Assembly (NCBI GenBank): GCA_019057595.1
Contig: DXJI01000027.1
Span: 1-14,021 of the forward strand
Source: Candidatus Thorarchaeota archaeon
GTDB lineage: Archaea > Asgardarchaeota > Thorarchaeia > Thorarchaeales > Thorarchaeaceae
Reading direction: 5' to 3'
Length of the DNA: 14,021 nucleotides
This document shows positions 1-6,624 of this stretch, in pieces; within the stretch, counting starts at the first letter, position 1; each line of letters begins with the position of its first letter. The position numbers and the translations under genes are program-made. The notes beneath the pieces are model-generated. The model was not told where the DNA came from, ran no database searches, and saw nothing but the letters and a program-made list of their open reading frames with translations.

Positions 1-1
1 A

Positions 2-760
2 ACAAGAAAATTCATTCTTTCAAAAATGATGCTCAGAGAAATCATCGATGAAGGACCCAAGGACTCACTCGAGGAACTTGTTTATCGTGGAGCATCCGCC
101 CTTCATGATACGCTAGACATTCCCTTTGACAATATTGGAGTTGCAGGAAGTATACTTTGGAAAGGACATGAACCAGATCATTCGGACGTCAATATGAACG
201 TCTATGGTTTTGAAAGCTCATGGAAACTCCACAACAACTACGAATCCGTCAGAAATCTGACCGAGGGATCCAGATTGCGAGAACTTCCTGACTGGGAGCA
301 TGCCATTTCGCGGGTTCATTCAAGAGTGCCAATAATGAAGACAAAAGACTTGCAGAACCTGTTCATTAGGCGAAAAGCCCTCTGTCTGGACTCGATGTGT
401 ATTGGAATCACACCAATCCTCCATCCTGAGGAGATCCCAATCCAGCATGGTAGTGAATCGTATCTTTCTGTTTCCACGGAACCAGTCACAATAACGATGG
501 ACATCGTATCTGCTGACTATGGTATCTTTCATCCTGCAATCTATGAGTGTAATTCAGAGCCCCTGGATGTCATCGCTGGTGAAAAAGTGGGTCGAATATT
601 GGTATACGACGGTGCGTTCGGTGGTCTTCTCAGACCTGATGACAGAGTAGAAGTGACTGGGACCCCGCAGAAAGTGACTCGTGGCGATGAAACTCTATAC
701 CAGGTAATGGTGGGTACAAAGAGTGGAGCAGGAAGAGAATACATTCGACTAATATCGTAA
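2..760 (+). CDS. Archaeal predicted nucleotidyltransferase (COG1665-like), 5'-truncated
   Basis: This resembles the archaeal proteins often labelled 'predicted nucleotidyltransferase' or 'DNA polymerase beta-like'; the cellular substrate is unknown. Counting from the first Met (base 26), the N-terminal half has a nucleotidyltransferase-like signature: GVAGSILW at residues 38-45, then SDVNMNVYG at 53-61. The C-terminal part (about 155-244) looks like the small beta-rich domain seen after the catalytic domain in this family, with FHPAIY and a VEVTG segment. The frame stays open to the left edge of the window (it reads RKFILSK before the first Met) and family members are usually longer, so the true start is probably outside the window and Met at base 26 is probably internal. 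The usual DxD metal motif reads D54-V-N56, so the second carboxylate is missing. trm5 follows after 27 bases on the same strand and may be co-transcribed. Family assignment is from remembered motif layout, not a search. Confidence 0.7.
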   Translation, partial: TRKFILSKMMLREIIDEGPKDSLEELVYRGASALHDTLDIPFDNIGVAGSILWKGHEPDHSDVNMNVYGFESSWKLHNNYESVRNLTEGSRLRELPDWEHAISRVHSRVPIMKTKDLQNLFIRRKALCLDSMCIGITPILHPEEIPIQHGSESYLSVSTEPVTITMDIVSADYGIFHPAIYECNSEPLDVIAGEKVGRILVYDGAFGGLLRPDDRVEVTGTPQKVTRGDETLYQVMVGTKSGAGREYIRLIS

Positions 761-787
761 GTGTCTTAGGTCTCTGCGTACGCCCCC

Positions 788-1855
788 ATGATGATGTCGT
801 CAAAGAAATCATACCTGAAAGTTCCTGCGAATGAGGGAGAACGAATCAGGAAAGATTTGAGAGAACAAGACCTTCTGGATACTGACTACAAGATTGTATC
901 TCAGAATAGCAGTCTCTACATGCCTCTTCGCGGGAAGGTACAGGACGAGCAATTATCTGACATTGTCGGACCCATTGATTTTGAAGTAGGCGAGAGAGAG
1001 TTTGAGAGTGCGCTTCAGGGTCCACGGACTCTTGTAGAGGCACTTGAAGGAGATTTGAGCCCCAAAGAACTTGAACTCGTTCCACGAGCGTACGATTTGA
1101 TAGGTGACATCGCTGTTCTTGAGATACCTGAAGAACTTTCGAAGCACTCTGACTTGATTGGGAGGGTCTTTCACGGGGTTCACAAGAACTTCTCAACAGT
1201 CCTAGCAAAGGGAGGAGCTATATCTGGGACATTGCGTACGAGAGAATATCGTCATCTTGCGGGTGTGAATAAGACAACTACGATTCATACAGAATATGGC
1301 TGCCGTCTTGCAGTAGATCTAGCCAAGGCTTACTTCAGCCCGCGACTCCTAGAAGAACACAACAGAGTCGCCCAACTGGTCAAGGACAATGAGGTTGTTG
1401 TGGATATGTTCTGCGGTGTTGGTCCCTTTCCAATTCATATCACCCGACATCACAAGGCACATGTCGTCGCCATCGACATAAATCCTGAAGCCATAGAACT
1501 TCTCAAAGAGAGTATGAAACTGAACAAGCTAATTGGAACCATAGAACCTGTGATTTCAGATGCACAGTCTTACATCTCCAACAGGGGTGGGGCTGTTGCT
1601 GACCGAGTGGTCATGAATCACCCTTCTGGTGCATTCGATTTCATCGCTGACGCATGTCGCATCCTAAAACCGAATGGAGTCATGCACTACTATGACTTCA
1701 TTGGGGGAGATAGTCCCGAAGACACCATTAAGCAAAAGGCAACCAAACTCGTGAAAAAATCAGGTAGGTCGGTCCAAGAGGTTGGTCTGGTTCGACGAGT
1801 CAGGGACAGTGCTCCATATGAGTACCAGATGGTGGTTGACCTAATCATTGAGTAG
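788..1855 (+). CDS. trm5: tRNA (guanine37-N1)-methyltransferase Trm5
   Basis: Trm5 transfers a methyl group from S-adenosylmethionine to N1 of G37 next to the anticodon, which prevents frameshifting and supplies the substrate for wyosine synthesis. The 355-residue protein has the three-part Trm5 layout: an N-terminal D1 region (about 1-90), a D2 region beginning RAYDLIGDIAVLEIPEEL (100-117), and a Rossmann methyltransferase domain (about 196-355). Family blocks are TREYRHLAG (151-159), FSPRL (183-187), the SAM-binding VVVDMFCGVGPF (203-214), AIDINPEAIELLK (228-240) and NHPSGAF (277-283), which takes the place of the family's N-x-P catalytic-loop motif. The gene opens with three consecutive ATG codons (788, 791, 794) with no clear Shine-Dalgarno sequence, so the exact start is uncertain by two codons. 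Its last 11 bases overlap the end of the opposing DUF371 gene. Taw1, the next enzyme of the pathway, lies about 2.5 kb to the right. Confidence 0.95.
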   Translation: MMMSSKKSYLKVPANEGERIRKDLREQDLLDTDYKIVSQNSSLYMPLRGKVQDEQLSDIVGPIDFEVGEREFESALQGPRTLVEALEGDLSPKELELVPRAYDLIGDIAVLEIPEELSKHSDLIGRVFHGVHKNFSTVLAKGGAISGTLRTREYRHLAGVNKTTTIHTEYGCRLAVDLAKAYFSPRLLEEHNRVAQLVKDNEVVVDMFCGVGPFPIHITRHHKAHVVAIDINPEAIELLKESMKLNKLIGTIEPVISDAQSYISNRGGAVADRVVMNHPSGAFDFIADACRILKPNGVMHYYDFIGGDSPEDTIKQKATKLVKKSGRSVQEVGLVRRVRDSAPYEYQMVVDLIIE

Positions 1856-2270
1856 AGTAGACCAGCTCACATTCAATCACAACATCACTTTCCTTCAGCC
1901 TCTCTATAAAATCACGACTCAAGTCTGATGCAGCTTTGTCAGCATTAATCATGAGTGTACGGTCACATTCAAACGAGCTAGTCCTAGCGACCATACTCGT
2001 AGGATCTGAATACGTCAGACCAGACCCTCCAGTTCCGGTCACCTTTTCCACCAACCCATCAACATCCATTTTCAAGACGATTGTGGTAGATTCCAGCTGG
2101 GCAAGTTCCTTGATTTCTGTATCCAGATCATCCAGAGTCAAATGTACACTCACACCCACAATGCAGGTTCCTTGTTGAGTGAGATGATCCTCAGAAGTCA
2201 GCTCGACGGTTGATTTGTGCTCGCCAATGACGTTCTGATGTCCGTATGCCTTGAACTGTACTCTGCGCAT
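1845..2270 (-). CDS. DUF371 family conserved archaeal protein
   Basis: This is a 141-residue protein of the DUF371 (COG2090) family, which is widespread in archaea and has no established function. Recognisable family blocks are AYGHQNV (8-14), SEDHLT (26-31), CIVGV (36-40), the segment SDPTSMVAR (88-96) followed by SFECDRTL (99-106), and ADKAASDL (110-117). It has no signal peptide or membrane segment, so it is expected to be a small soluble cytoplasmic protein. The ATG at 2270 is chosen because it begins right at the conserved first strand; no Shine-Dalgarno sequence is seen, which is consistent with leaderless translation. It overlaps the 3' end of trm5 by 11 bases tail to tail and is divergent from pcm with a 40-base spacer. 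Its neighbours suggest a housekeeping setting but do not reveal its role. Confidence 0.88.
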   Translation of the reverse strand: MRRVQFKAYGHQNVIGEHKSTVELTSEDHLTQQGTCIVGVSVHLTLDDLDTEIKELAQLESTTIVLKMDVDGLVEKVTGTGGSGLTYSDPTSMVARTSSFECDRTLMINADKAASDLSRDFIERLKESDVVIECELVYSTQ

Positions 2271-2310
2271 GGTTTTTTATGATTGCATATCCTCAATATC
2301 ATTGATTCGC
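2271..2310. promoter_or_regulatory. Short divergent promoter region, DUF371/pcm
   Basis: Forty AT-rich bases separate the start of the DUF371 gene from the preferred start of pcm. A T-rich stretch (TTTTTTAT, 2273-2280) lies 31-38 bases before the pcm ATG, about where an archaeal box A would sit for a very short leader. On the other strand only a weak AT-rich candidate (near 2294-2300) precedes the DUF371 ATG. Neither gene has a clear Shine-Dalgarno sequence, so leaderless messages from back-to-back promoters are likely. The box A reading is by eye. Confidence 0.35.
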
Positions 2311-2988
2311 ATGCCCGAGAACCGTCTAAAGAAGGACCTGGATAACCTAGTTCGTAGGCTCAGGAACAACGGTTACATCAAAACAGACGAGATGGAACGA
2401 GCAATCAGGACTGTACCTAGAGAGGAATTTGTCAGTCCCAAATCTCGAGAACATGCGTATCGTGATTCTCCACTACCAATAGGTCTAGGTCAGACCATTT
2501 CTGCACCTCACATGTGTGCAATTATGTGTGAGAGTCTGACCCTGAAACCCGGTCTCAAGGTGCTAGAGATTGGTGCGGGGTCTGGATATCATGCTGCACT
2601 GTGTGCTGAACTCGTAGCCCCACCGGGAAACTCAAACCCGGGGCATGTGTATACAATCGAAATCGTAGAGGGACTCATCAAGTTTGCACGAGAGAATCTC
2701 GAGAGGACAGGATACGATGACCGGGTCACTCTGATCAATGGTGATGGTGGTATTGGACTCCCTGAACAGGCTCCCTTCGACAGAATACTCGTTGCTGCAG
2801 CAGCACCCTCCGTCCCTCAACCACTGATTGACCAGCTAGCTTTCGGAGGAATCATGCTCATTCCTGTTGGCTCAAAGGGGTTCTTCCAAGAACTCATGAT
2901 GGTAGAGAAGGATGCGGCAGGAAAAGTCACTCAGAGGAGATGGGGTGGCGTTGCCTTTGTCCCATTGACTGGAGAATATGGTCATTAG
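2311..2988 (+). CDS. pcm: Protein-L-isoaspartate O-methyltransferase
   Basis: Pcm methylates L-isoaspartyl residues in damaged proteins, using S-adenosylmethionine, and so starts their repair to L-aspartate. The 225-residue protein carries the family hallmarks: PLPIGLGQTISAPHM (54-68), which forms the substrate-binding and active-site loop; the SAM-binding LEIGAGSGYHAA (85-96); an acidic strand end TIEIVE (115-120); GDGGIGLPEQAPFDRILVAA (144-163); and a GG..LIPVG turn (179-187). The frame could begin at an ATG at 2251, but that would run into the divergent DUF371 gene. The ATG at 2311 gives the usual family length and starts just before the conserved LxxLxxxGYI region, so it is preferred. Only one base separates its stop from the stop of the opposing rbkR. 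The enzyme is soluble and cytoplasmic. Confidence 0.94.
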   Translation: MPENRLKKDLDNLVRRLRNNGYIKTDEMERAIRTVPREEFVSPKSREHAYRDSPLPIGLGQTISAPHMCAIMCESLTLKPGLKVLEIGAGSGYHAALCAELVAPPGNSNPGHVYTIEIVEGLIKFARENLERTGYDDRVTLINGDGGIGLPEQAPFDRILVAAAAPSVPQPLIDQLAFGGIMLIPVGSKGFFQELMMVEKDAAGKVTQRRWGGVAFVPLTGEYGH

Positions 2989-2989
2989 A

Positions 2990-3670
2990 TCAAGTCGCCA
3001 TGTGCAATGGTACAACAGTGAGTGTGACTTTGTCATCATCACCTAGGTCCAAAGCATCTCTGATATTCACCGGAGCAACTACTTCCAAGATTTCCTCACT
3101 GTGATGTGTACGCTGAGCGATGACAATAGCAGCCTCAATCTTCTTGTTCAACTTGACACGGTAGCAGATGACGTCACCAAATGTACGCCCCTTGTGACTG
3201 AATCCAGTGAGGACCAGAGGAGTAGAGTTCTTCATCCTGCTTATGGCCTTTCGAGACTCATCATCCACTATTTTGACATTCAAAGTTCCTAGATGTGGTT
3301 TGAAACCAAGAGCTGATTTGAGCTTTGAATAATACACTTCCACGTAGTAGGCTCCCTCACCCAGACCGGTGACAATGTTGCCTTCAATGACAATCTCATC
3401 TTCTGGTGGCGTGAATGCAATCTCTAGGTTGGTCAGAATATGAAGCAGTTCCTCGCGACCCTTGTCTGTTATCTGCAGGAGCATTCCTTCCGTGGTGTGG
3501 ACTCTGTTCAAGTAGCCCTCATCAACACACTGTGCAATCCGCCGAGATGCCGTCTGCTGACTGACATTTAGTATTTCACCCAGCTCACGGGTGGTGAGAA
3601 CGGTCTTACTATGAATAGCACCTCTGTTGGCTAGCGAGTAAATAGTGAACCAGATATCTGGAATAACCAA
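2990..3670 (-). CDS. rbkR: HTH regulator fused to CTP-dependent riboflavin kinase (RbkR type)
   Basis: This is an archaeal bifunctional protein. The N-terminal winged HTH (about residues 5-75, with LTTRELGEILNVSQQTASRR at 25-44) is typical of RbkR, a transcription regulator of riboflavin genes. The C-terminal domain (about 92-226) is the CTP-dependent riboflavin kinase that makes FMN, shown by GLGEGAYYV (102-110), GTLNV (128-132), LTGFSHKGRTFGDVICY (154-170) and VVAPVNIRDALDLGDDDKV (197-215). An upstream TTG at 3688 overlaps the preceding stop (TTGA), but the TTG at 3670 has GGAGG seven bases before it, and the HTH begins right after it, so 3670 is preferred (226 residues; 232 from 3688). It is the last gene of a minus-strand run with the translin-family gene and taw1. 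No riboflavin biosynthesis gene is in the window, so targets of the regulator cannot be named. Confidence 0.93.
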   Translation of the reverse strand: MVIPDIWFTIYSLANRGAIHSKTVLTTRELGEILNVSQQTASRRIAQCVDEGYLNRVHTTEGMLLQITDKGREELLHILTNLEIAFTPPEDEIVIEGNIVTGLGEGAYYVEVYYSKLKSALGFKPHLGTLNVKIVDDESRKAISRMKNSTPLVLTGFSHKGRTFGDVICYRVKLNKKIEAAIVIAQRTHHSEEILEVVAPVNIRDALDLGDDDKVTLTVVPLHMAT

Positions 3671-3677
3671 ACAAAAT

Positions 3678-3682
3678 CCTCC
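3678..3682 (-). promoter_or_regulatory. Ribosome binding site deciding the rbkR start
   Basis: The minus strand reads GGAGG seven bases before a TTG codon at 3670. It lies after the end of the upstream translin-family gene and inside the longer possible rbkR frame. Its position favours the internal TTG over the TTG at 3688 that overlaps the upstream stop. Confidence 0.6.
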
Positions 3683-3684
3683 AT

Positions 3685-4314
3685 TCAATTCTTGTATTTA
3701 TCTTCAAGTCCATCCAATTTAGCAATGAGCTTGCTCTGTCCAACTGCTCTAGTGAGGTCTCCTCTTGTTCGTTCAATTATACCACGCGCAACATCACACT
3801 TTCTTCTCAGATCGGGAACCAGTGCATTTGGATAGTCAAAGGTCTGAAGCTCTTCAAGTATCTCTTCCATGAATGCAAGGAGTTTCTCTGCTCGTTCCAA
3901 ACCATCATTCCGAAGAAGATCTAGCGAGGCTCTTCTCAGCTCACCTACAGTATCTGCAAGACCTGTTAGATATGCTCGGACTGGAATGGAATACTCTTCT
4001 GGTGGTGCAAACTCCCCATTTTCTACAAGGGAGAGCAGGTTCGAGGCCTCAGCTAGTTCCTGATAGGCCACGTCAAGGTTCCTAGATTTGGAGATGAATT
4101 CGCTCTTTGACATCTCTGATTTCGTTTGCTCTATTATTTTGCTAGCTTCACTGATGAGGGCCTTAGCCTCATCGAATCGTTCGCGATGCACTAGCTTGAT
4201 TGCTTCGCTGCACTGCCGGACTGCGTTACGTGCAAATGGGAGGGTCTTCTCACGGACCGTATCGTCCCCATCAATCTCTTCTCTCAACGGTTTGAGTATT
4301 TCTGAAAGCTTCAT
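3685..4314 (-). CDS. Archaeal translin-family RNA-binding protein
   Basis: This matches the archaeal translin family (COG2178), all-helical homologues of eukaryotic translin and TRAX. In eukaryotes these form octameric shells that bind single-stranded nucleic acid and, through TRAX, cut RNA; archaeal TRAX-like proteins have also been described as ribonucleases. The protein is almost wholly helical, with no membrane segment. Family signatures, counted from the ATG at 4314 (209 residues), are the REK...ARNAVRQCSEAIKLVHR region (about 21-44), YLTGLADTVGELRRASLDLL (115-134) with the Asp/Glu pair, ERAEKLLAFMEEI (140-152) and DVARGIIERTRGDLTRAV (174-191). An ATG at 4338 overlaps the taw1 stop (ATGA) and would add eight residues, but the ATG at 4314 has GGGAG six bases upstream and is preferred. 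Its stop TGA overlaps a possible TTG start of rbkR. Coupling to a tRNA-modification gene suggests a tRNA-related role, which is an inference. Confidence 0.85.
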   Translation of the reverse strand: MKLSEILKPLREEIDGDDTVREKTLPFARNAVRQCSEAIKLVHRERFDEAKALISEASKIIEQTKSEMSKSEFISKSRNLDVAYQELAEASNLLSLVENGEFAPPEEYSIPVRAYLTGLADTVGELRRASLDLLRNDGLERAEKLLAFMEEILEELQTFDYPNALVPDLRRKCDVARGIIERTRGDLTRAVGQSKLIAKLDGLEDKYKN

Positions 4315-4320
4315 CTCGTT

Positions 4321-4325
4321 CTCCC
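4321..4325 (-). promoter_or_regulatory. Ribosome binding site deciding the translin-family start
   Basis: The minus strand reads GGGAG six bases before the ATG at 4314. No similar motif precedes the alternative ATG at 4338, which overlaps the taw1 stop codon. This favours the shorter protein. Confidence 0.5.
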
Positions 4326-4334
4326 TCGAATCAT

Positions 4335-5285
4335 TCATAGCTTCTTTATTTGTTTGCTGCGTGACAGTAAAACGACCCTGCTCTCAATCTGTTCATCAAC
4401 CAGATGATAACCTGTCAATGCAGCAATCTTTGTTGAAAATGCACGAATCTCCCGATGTGATGGGGCATTGGACTTATCGAGTCGTTCTCGGGATGAACCG
4501 AGAAACATGTAGCCCTTCACTTCAACAAAATCTGGTTCACCAACTTCGATGAGTTTTGAATATGCATGCGGGTCGTGCATGTTGCGACCTGCTACCATTG
4601 TCAGTCTATTAACAGTCCTACCTTCTAGAGACTGCAGCATTTCCTGCGATTCAATGATGTTGGCCCATCCGTTCTTTATCCCAGGTCTACACAGGGATTG
4701 GTAGGTCGTTTCATCGGGTGCTGCCAGTGTCAGATACAGTTGAGTTGGCAATGTCATGTTTGAAAGAACCTGCGGTTGCGTACCATTCGTCACCATAAAT
4801 GAGGTCATTCCTCTCCCATGTACCTCGTCAATCAGATCGCTGAGGAATGGATAGAGAGTCGGCTCACCTGCTAAGGAGATAGCAACATGTTTCGGATCCC
4901 TCGCCTCCTTGTACATGCGCTCTGTAACTTTGGCTCCTGCCTTTGGATTGTATCCCCCCAGTGTTCTGAGATTTGCCATCAGCACTTCATCCATCAGGTC
5001 CTCAACAGGAATGACATCTTGTTCATCAACAGCTACCTGATTCCATGTGATCCCAATGTCTGAAGGAGTGACGCGCCAACAGAAATCACAGCTCTGAGTA
5101 CACTTGTCCACTACTGGTGTCATCTGCACACAACGATGCGACTCTATACCGTAGAATCTCTGCTTGTAGCATGCATTTCCGCTAAGAAGGGCCTTCTTCT
5201 GCCACTGACATGCCTTGTATGCACCTCTCTTCCCGAGTAAGTGATACCCCTGCTTCTCGAGCTTTTCGCTCAATTCTGATGGCAT
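4335..5285 (-). CDS. taw1: tRNA 4-demethylwyosine synthase Taw1 (TYW1 homologue), radical SAM
   Basis: Taw1 condenses pyruvate-derived carbons onto m1G37 of tRNA-Phe to build the tricyclic 4-demethylwyosine, the second step of wyosine synthesis. Counted from the ATG at 5285 (316 residues), the radical SAM cluster motif is C62-x3-C66-x2-C69 (CTQSCDFC), and a second iron-sulfur cluster is expected on C26, C39 and C52. These positions match, to my knowledge, the numbering in characterised archaeal TYW1, which is the main reason for choosing this ATG over a TTG at 5297. K41, just after C39, corresponds to the lysine proposed to bind pyruvate. SLAGEPTLYP (137-146) is the glycine-rich SAM region. 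The stop overlaps an ATG of the translin-family gene. The m1G37 substrate would come from Trm5, encoded in the same window. A 71-base gap separates it from the upstream radical SAM gene, with no clear promoter. Confidence 0.95.
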   Translation of the reverse strand: MPSELSEKLEKQGYHLLGKRGAYKACQWQKKALLSGNACYKQRFYGIESHRCVQMTPVVDKCTQSCDFCWRVTPSDIGITWNQVAVDEQDVIPVEDLMDEVLMANLRTLGGYNPKAGAKVTERMYKEARDPKHVAISLAGEPTLYPFLSDLIDEVHGRGMTSFMVTNGTQPQVLSNMTLPTQLYLTLAAPDETTYQSLCRPGIKNGWANIIESQEMLQSLEGRTVNRLTMVAGRNMHDPHAYSKLIEVGEPDFVEVKGYMFLGSSRERLDKSNAPSHREIRAFSTKIAALTGYHLVDEQIESRVVLLSRSKQIKKL

Positions 5286-5356
5286 GTCCGAACTCAAACT
5301 GAATCGTGGCTGACTCTATTGTACTTCTTATCAGGGTTTGGCAATGTCCATACTGA

Positions 5357-6619
5357 CTAGTTTCCACCTTGTGAAAAGAGGTTCTCAGCTATAGTTTCTT
5401 GGGTACTCCATGATCCAGTCAAGAGTTTCTTTCGTGAGAGCTCTCCAAGACGTCTTCTGCTCTCTTGATCCAGTCTTCCCGGAGGCATCTTCTCAAATGC
5501 GCTACCCGGTAATGGCATGAAAACATGACCATGCGTTTTTGCTCCCATCTCGGCCAATGTGTAACAGAGTTCAACACTCTCATGCAGTTCTTCAATATTT
5601 TCGCCAGGGAGTCCAAAGATCATGTCCACCTGAGGGACAAATCCACAGTCGAGAGCTGTCCTGATTGCGCTCAATCCCTCCTCAACAGTGTGATGTCGAT
5701 TGATCATCTTTAGAACACGATCACTACTAGACTGGAGTCCAATCTGAAGAGTTTCATTTGCTACGTATTGTTTCATCATCTCAAGAACAGGCTTACTCAC
5801 AAACTCTGGTCTTACCTCTGAGGGAAACGAACCGAAAAAGACCTCATTCAAACCCTCAATGCTTGACGCAGTTCTCAGAAGCGTTTCGACTTTCTCAGCT
5901 TCTACAGTCCTTCCTCGACCTCCGTATGACAGTGCATTGGGCGAGAGAAACCATGTGCGGTCAAAACCGCGCTCGTCCACGGCACGCTTCAACCATTCAA
6001 CAATCGAGTCGATAGATCTGTTTCGGACTCTTCCACCAGTCAAGAAGGGAGTACAACAGAACTTACACGAATAGGGACAGCCCCGTGTCACTTCAACTGG
6101 TCCCAGTATGTTCATTCCCAACGCAAATGGGGGAAAGTCACTGAGATCTACAGGGGGTAGGTCTCTTGGTCTTGGACAGTCTACAGTATTTTTTCCAACG
6201 ACTCCCTGTATCTCCAGCGGGTCTTTATCATTGATGAGATGCCACAGAAGCTCGGGAAATGTCCTCTCTCCCTCACCTACAACTACCAAATCAAACCCGT
6301 TCTCTAGTAGTTCCATTGGACGAGCACTCGCATGTGGTCCTCCACCTATGAGAGTGACGGATTTTCCAATCTTCTTACGGATCTCTCTAATTTCTCTGTA
6401 GACACGATCAGTCTGTGTACTCATGACTGAATGGGCAAGTATCGTCGGTCTCTGTTCAACACTCTTTCTTATCGATTTCAAAGAATATTCGATTGGTGCT
6501 TCGACATGGAGATCAACAAGCCTCTGGTCTACTTCAACAACCCCTACAAGGGCTGCTACGCTATATCTTGACGAAGTATGCGTCCTAAAGATGAGGGTGT
6601 GCGATACCAAATGTGGCAC
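5357..6619 (-). CDS. B12-binding-like/radical SAM protein of unknown substrate (MJ1487-like family)
   Basis: This 420-residue protein combines an N-terminal cobalamin-binding-like Rossmann region (about 1-135) with a radical SAM core. The N-terminus (LIFRTHTSSRYSVAALVGVV, 9-28), LIGGGPHASARP (90-101) and VVVGEGERTFPELL (112-125) are typical of the archaeal MJ1487-like B12/radical SAM family. I see no DxHxxG cobalamin-ligating motif, so B12 may be bound base-off without a His ligand, or not at all. The radical SAM cysteines are C181-x3-C185-x2-C188 (CPYSCKFC), followed by IGLQSSSDRVLKMINR and VDMIFGLPGEN, which are conserved radical SAM core segments. The reaction is unknown; related proteins are often methylthiotransferases, methyltransferases or ring-forming enzymes. 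The start is a GTG five bases after the psmB-like stop, with no clear Shine-Dalgarno sequence, so co-translation with the proteasome gene is likely. Confidence 0.85.
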   Translation of the reverse strand: MPHLVSHTLIFRTHTSSRYSVAALVGVVEVDQRLVDLHVEAPIEYSLKSIRKSVEQRPTILAHSVMSTQTDRVYREIREIRKKIGKSVTLIGGGPHASARPMELLENGFDLVVVGEGERTFPELLWHLINDKDPLEIQGVVGKNTVDCPRPRDLPPVDLSDFPPFALGMNILGPVEVTRGCPYSCKFCCTPFLTGGRVRNRSIDSIVEWLKRAVDERGFDRTWFLSPNALSYGGRGRTVEAEKVETLLRTASSIEGLNEVFFGSFPSEVRPEFVSKPVLEMMKQYVANETLQIGLQSSSDRVLKMINRHHTVEEGLSAIRTALDCGFVPQVDMIFGLPGENIEELHESVELCYTLAEMGAKTHGHVFMPLPGSAFEKMPPGRLDQESRRRLGELSRKKLLTGSWSTQETIAENLFSQGGN

Positions 6620-6624
6620 GCGCT

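Noticed and set aside
846..1208. A 120-codon open frame on the - strand
   Set aside because: It lies wholly within trm5, which has strong family motifs, and shows no domain of its own.
2251..2310. An upstream ATG extending pcm by 20 residues
   Set aside because: It would overlap the start of the divergent DUF371 gene, adds no conserved sequence and exceeds the usual family length.
4088..4552. A 154-codon open frame on the + strand
   Set aside because: It is antisense to the translin-family gene and taw1, has a Ser-rich composition typical of shadow frames and no recognisable domain.
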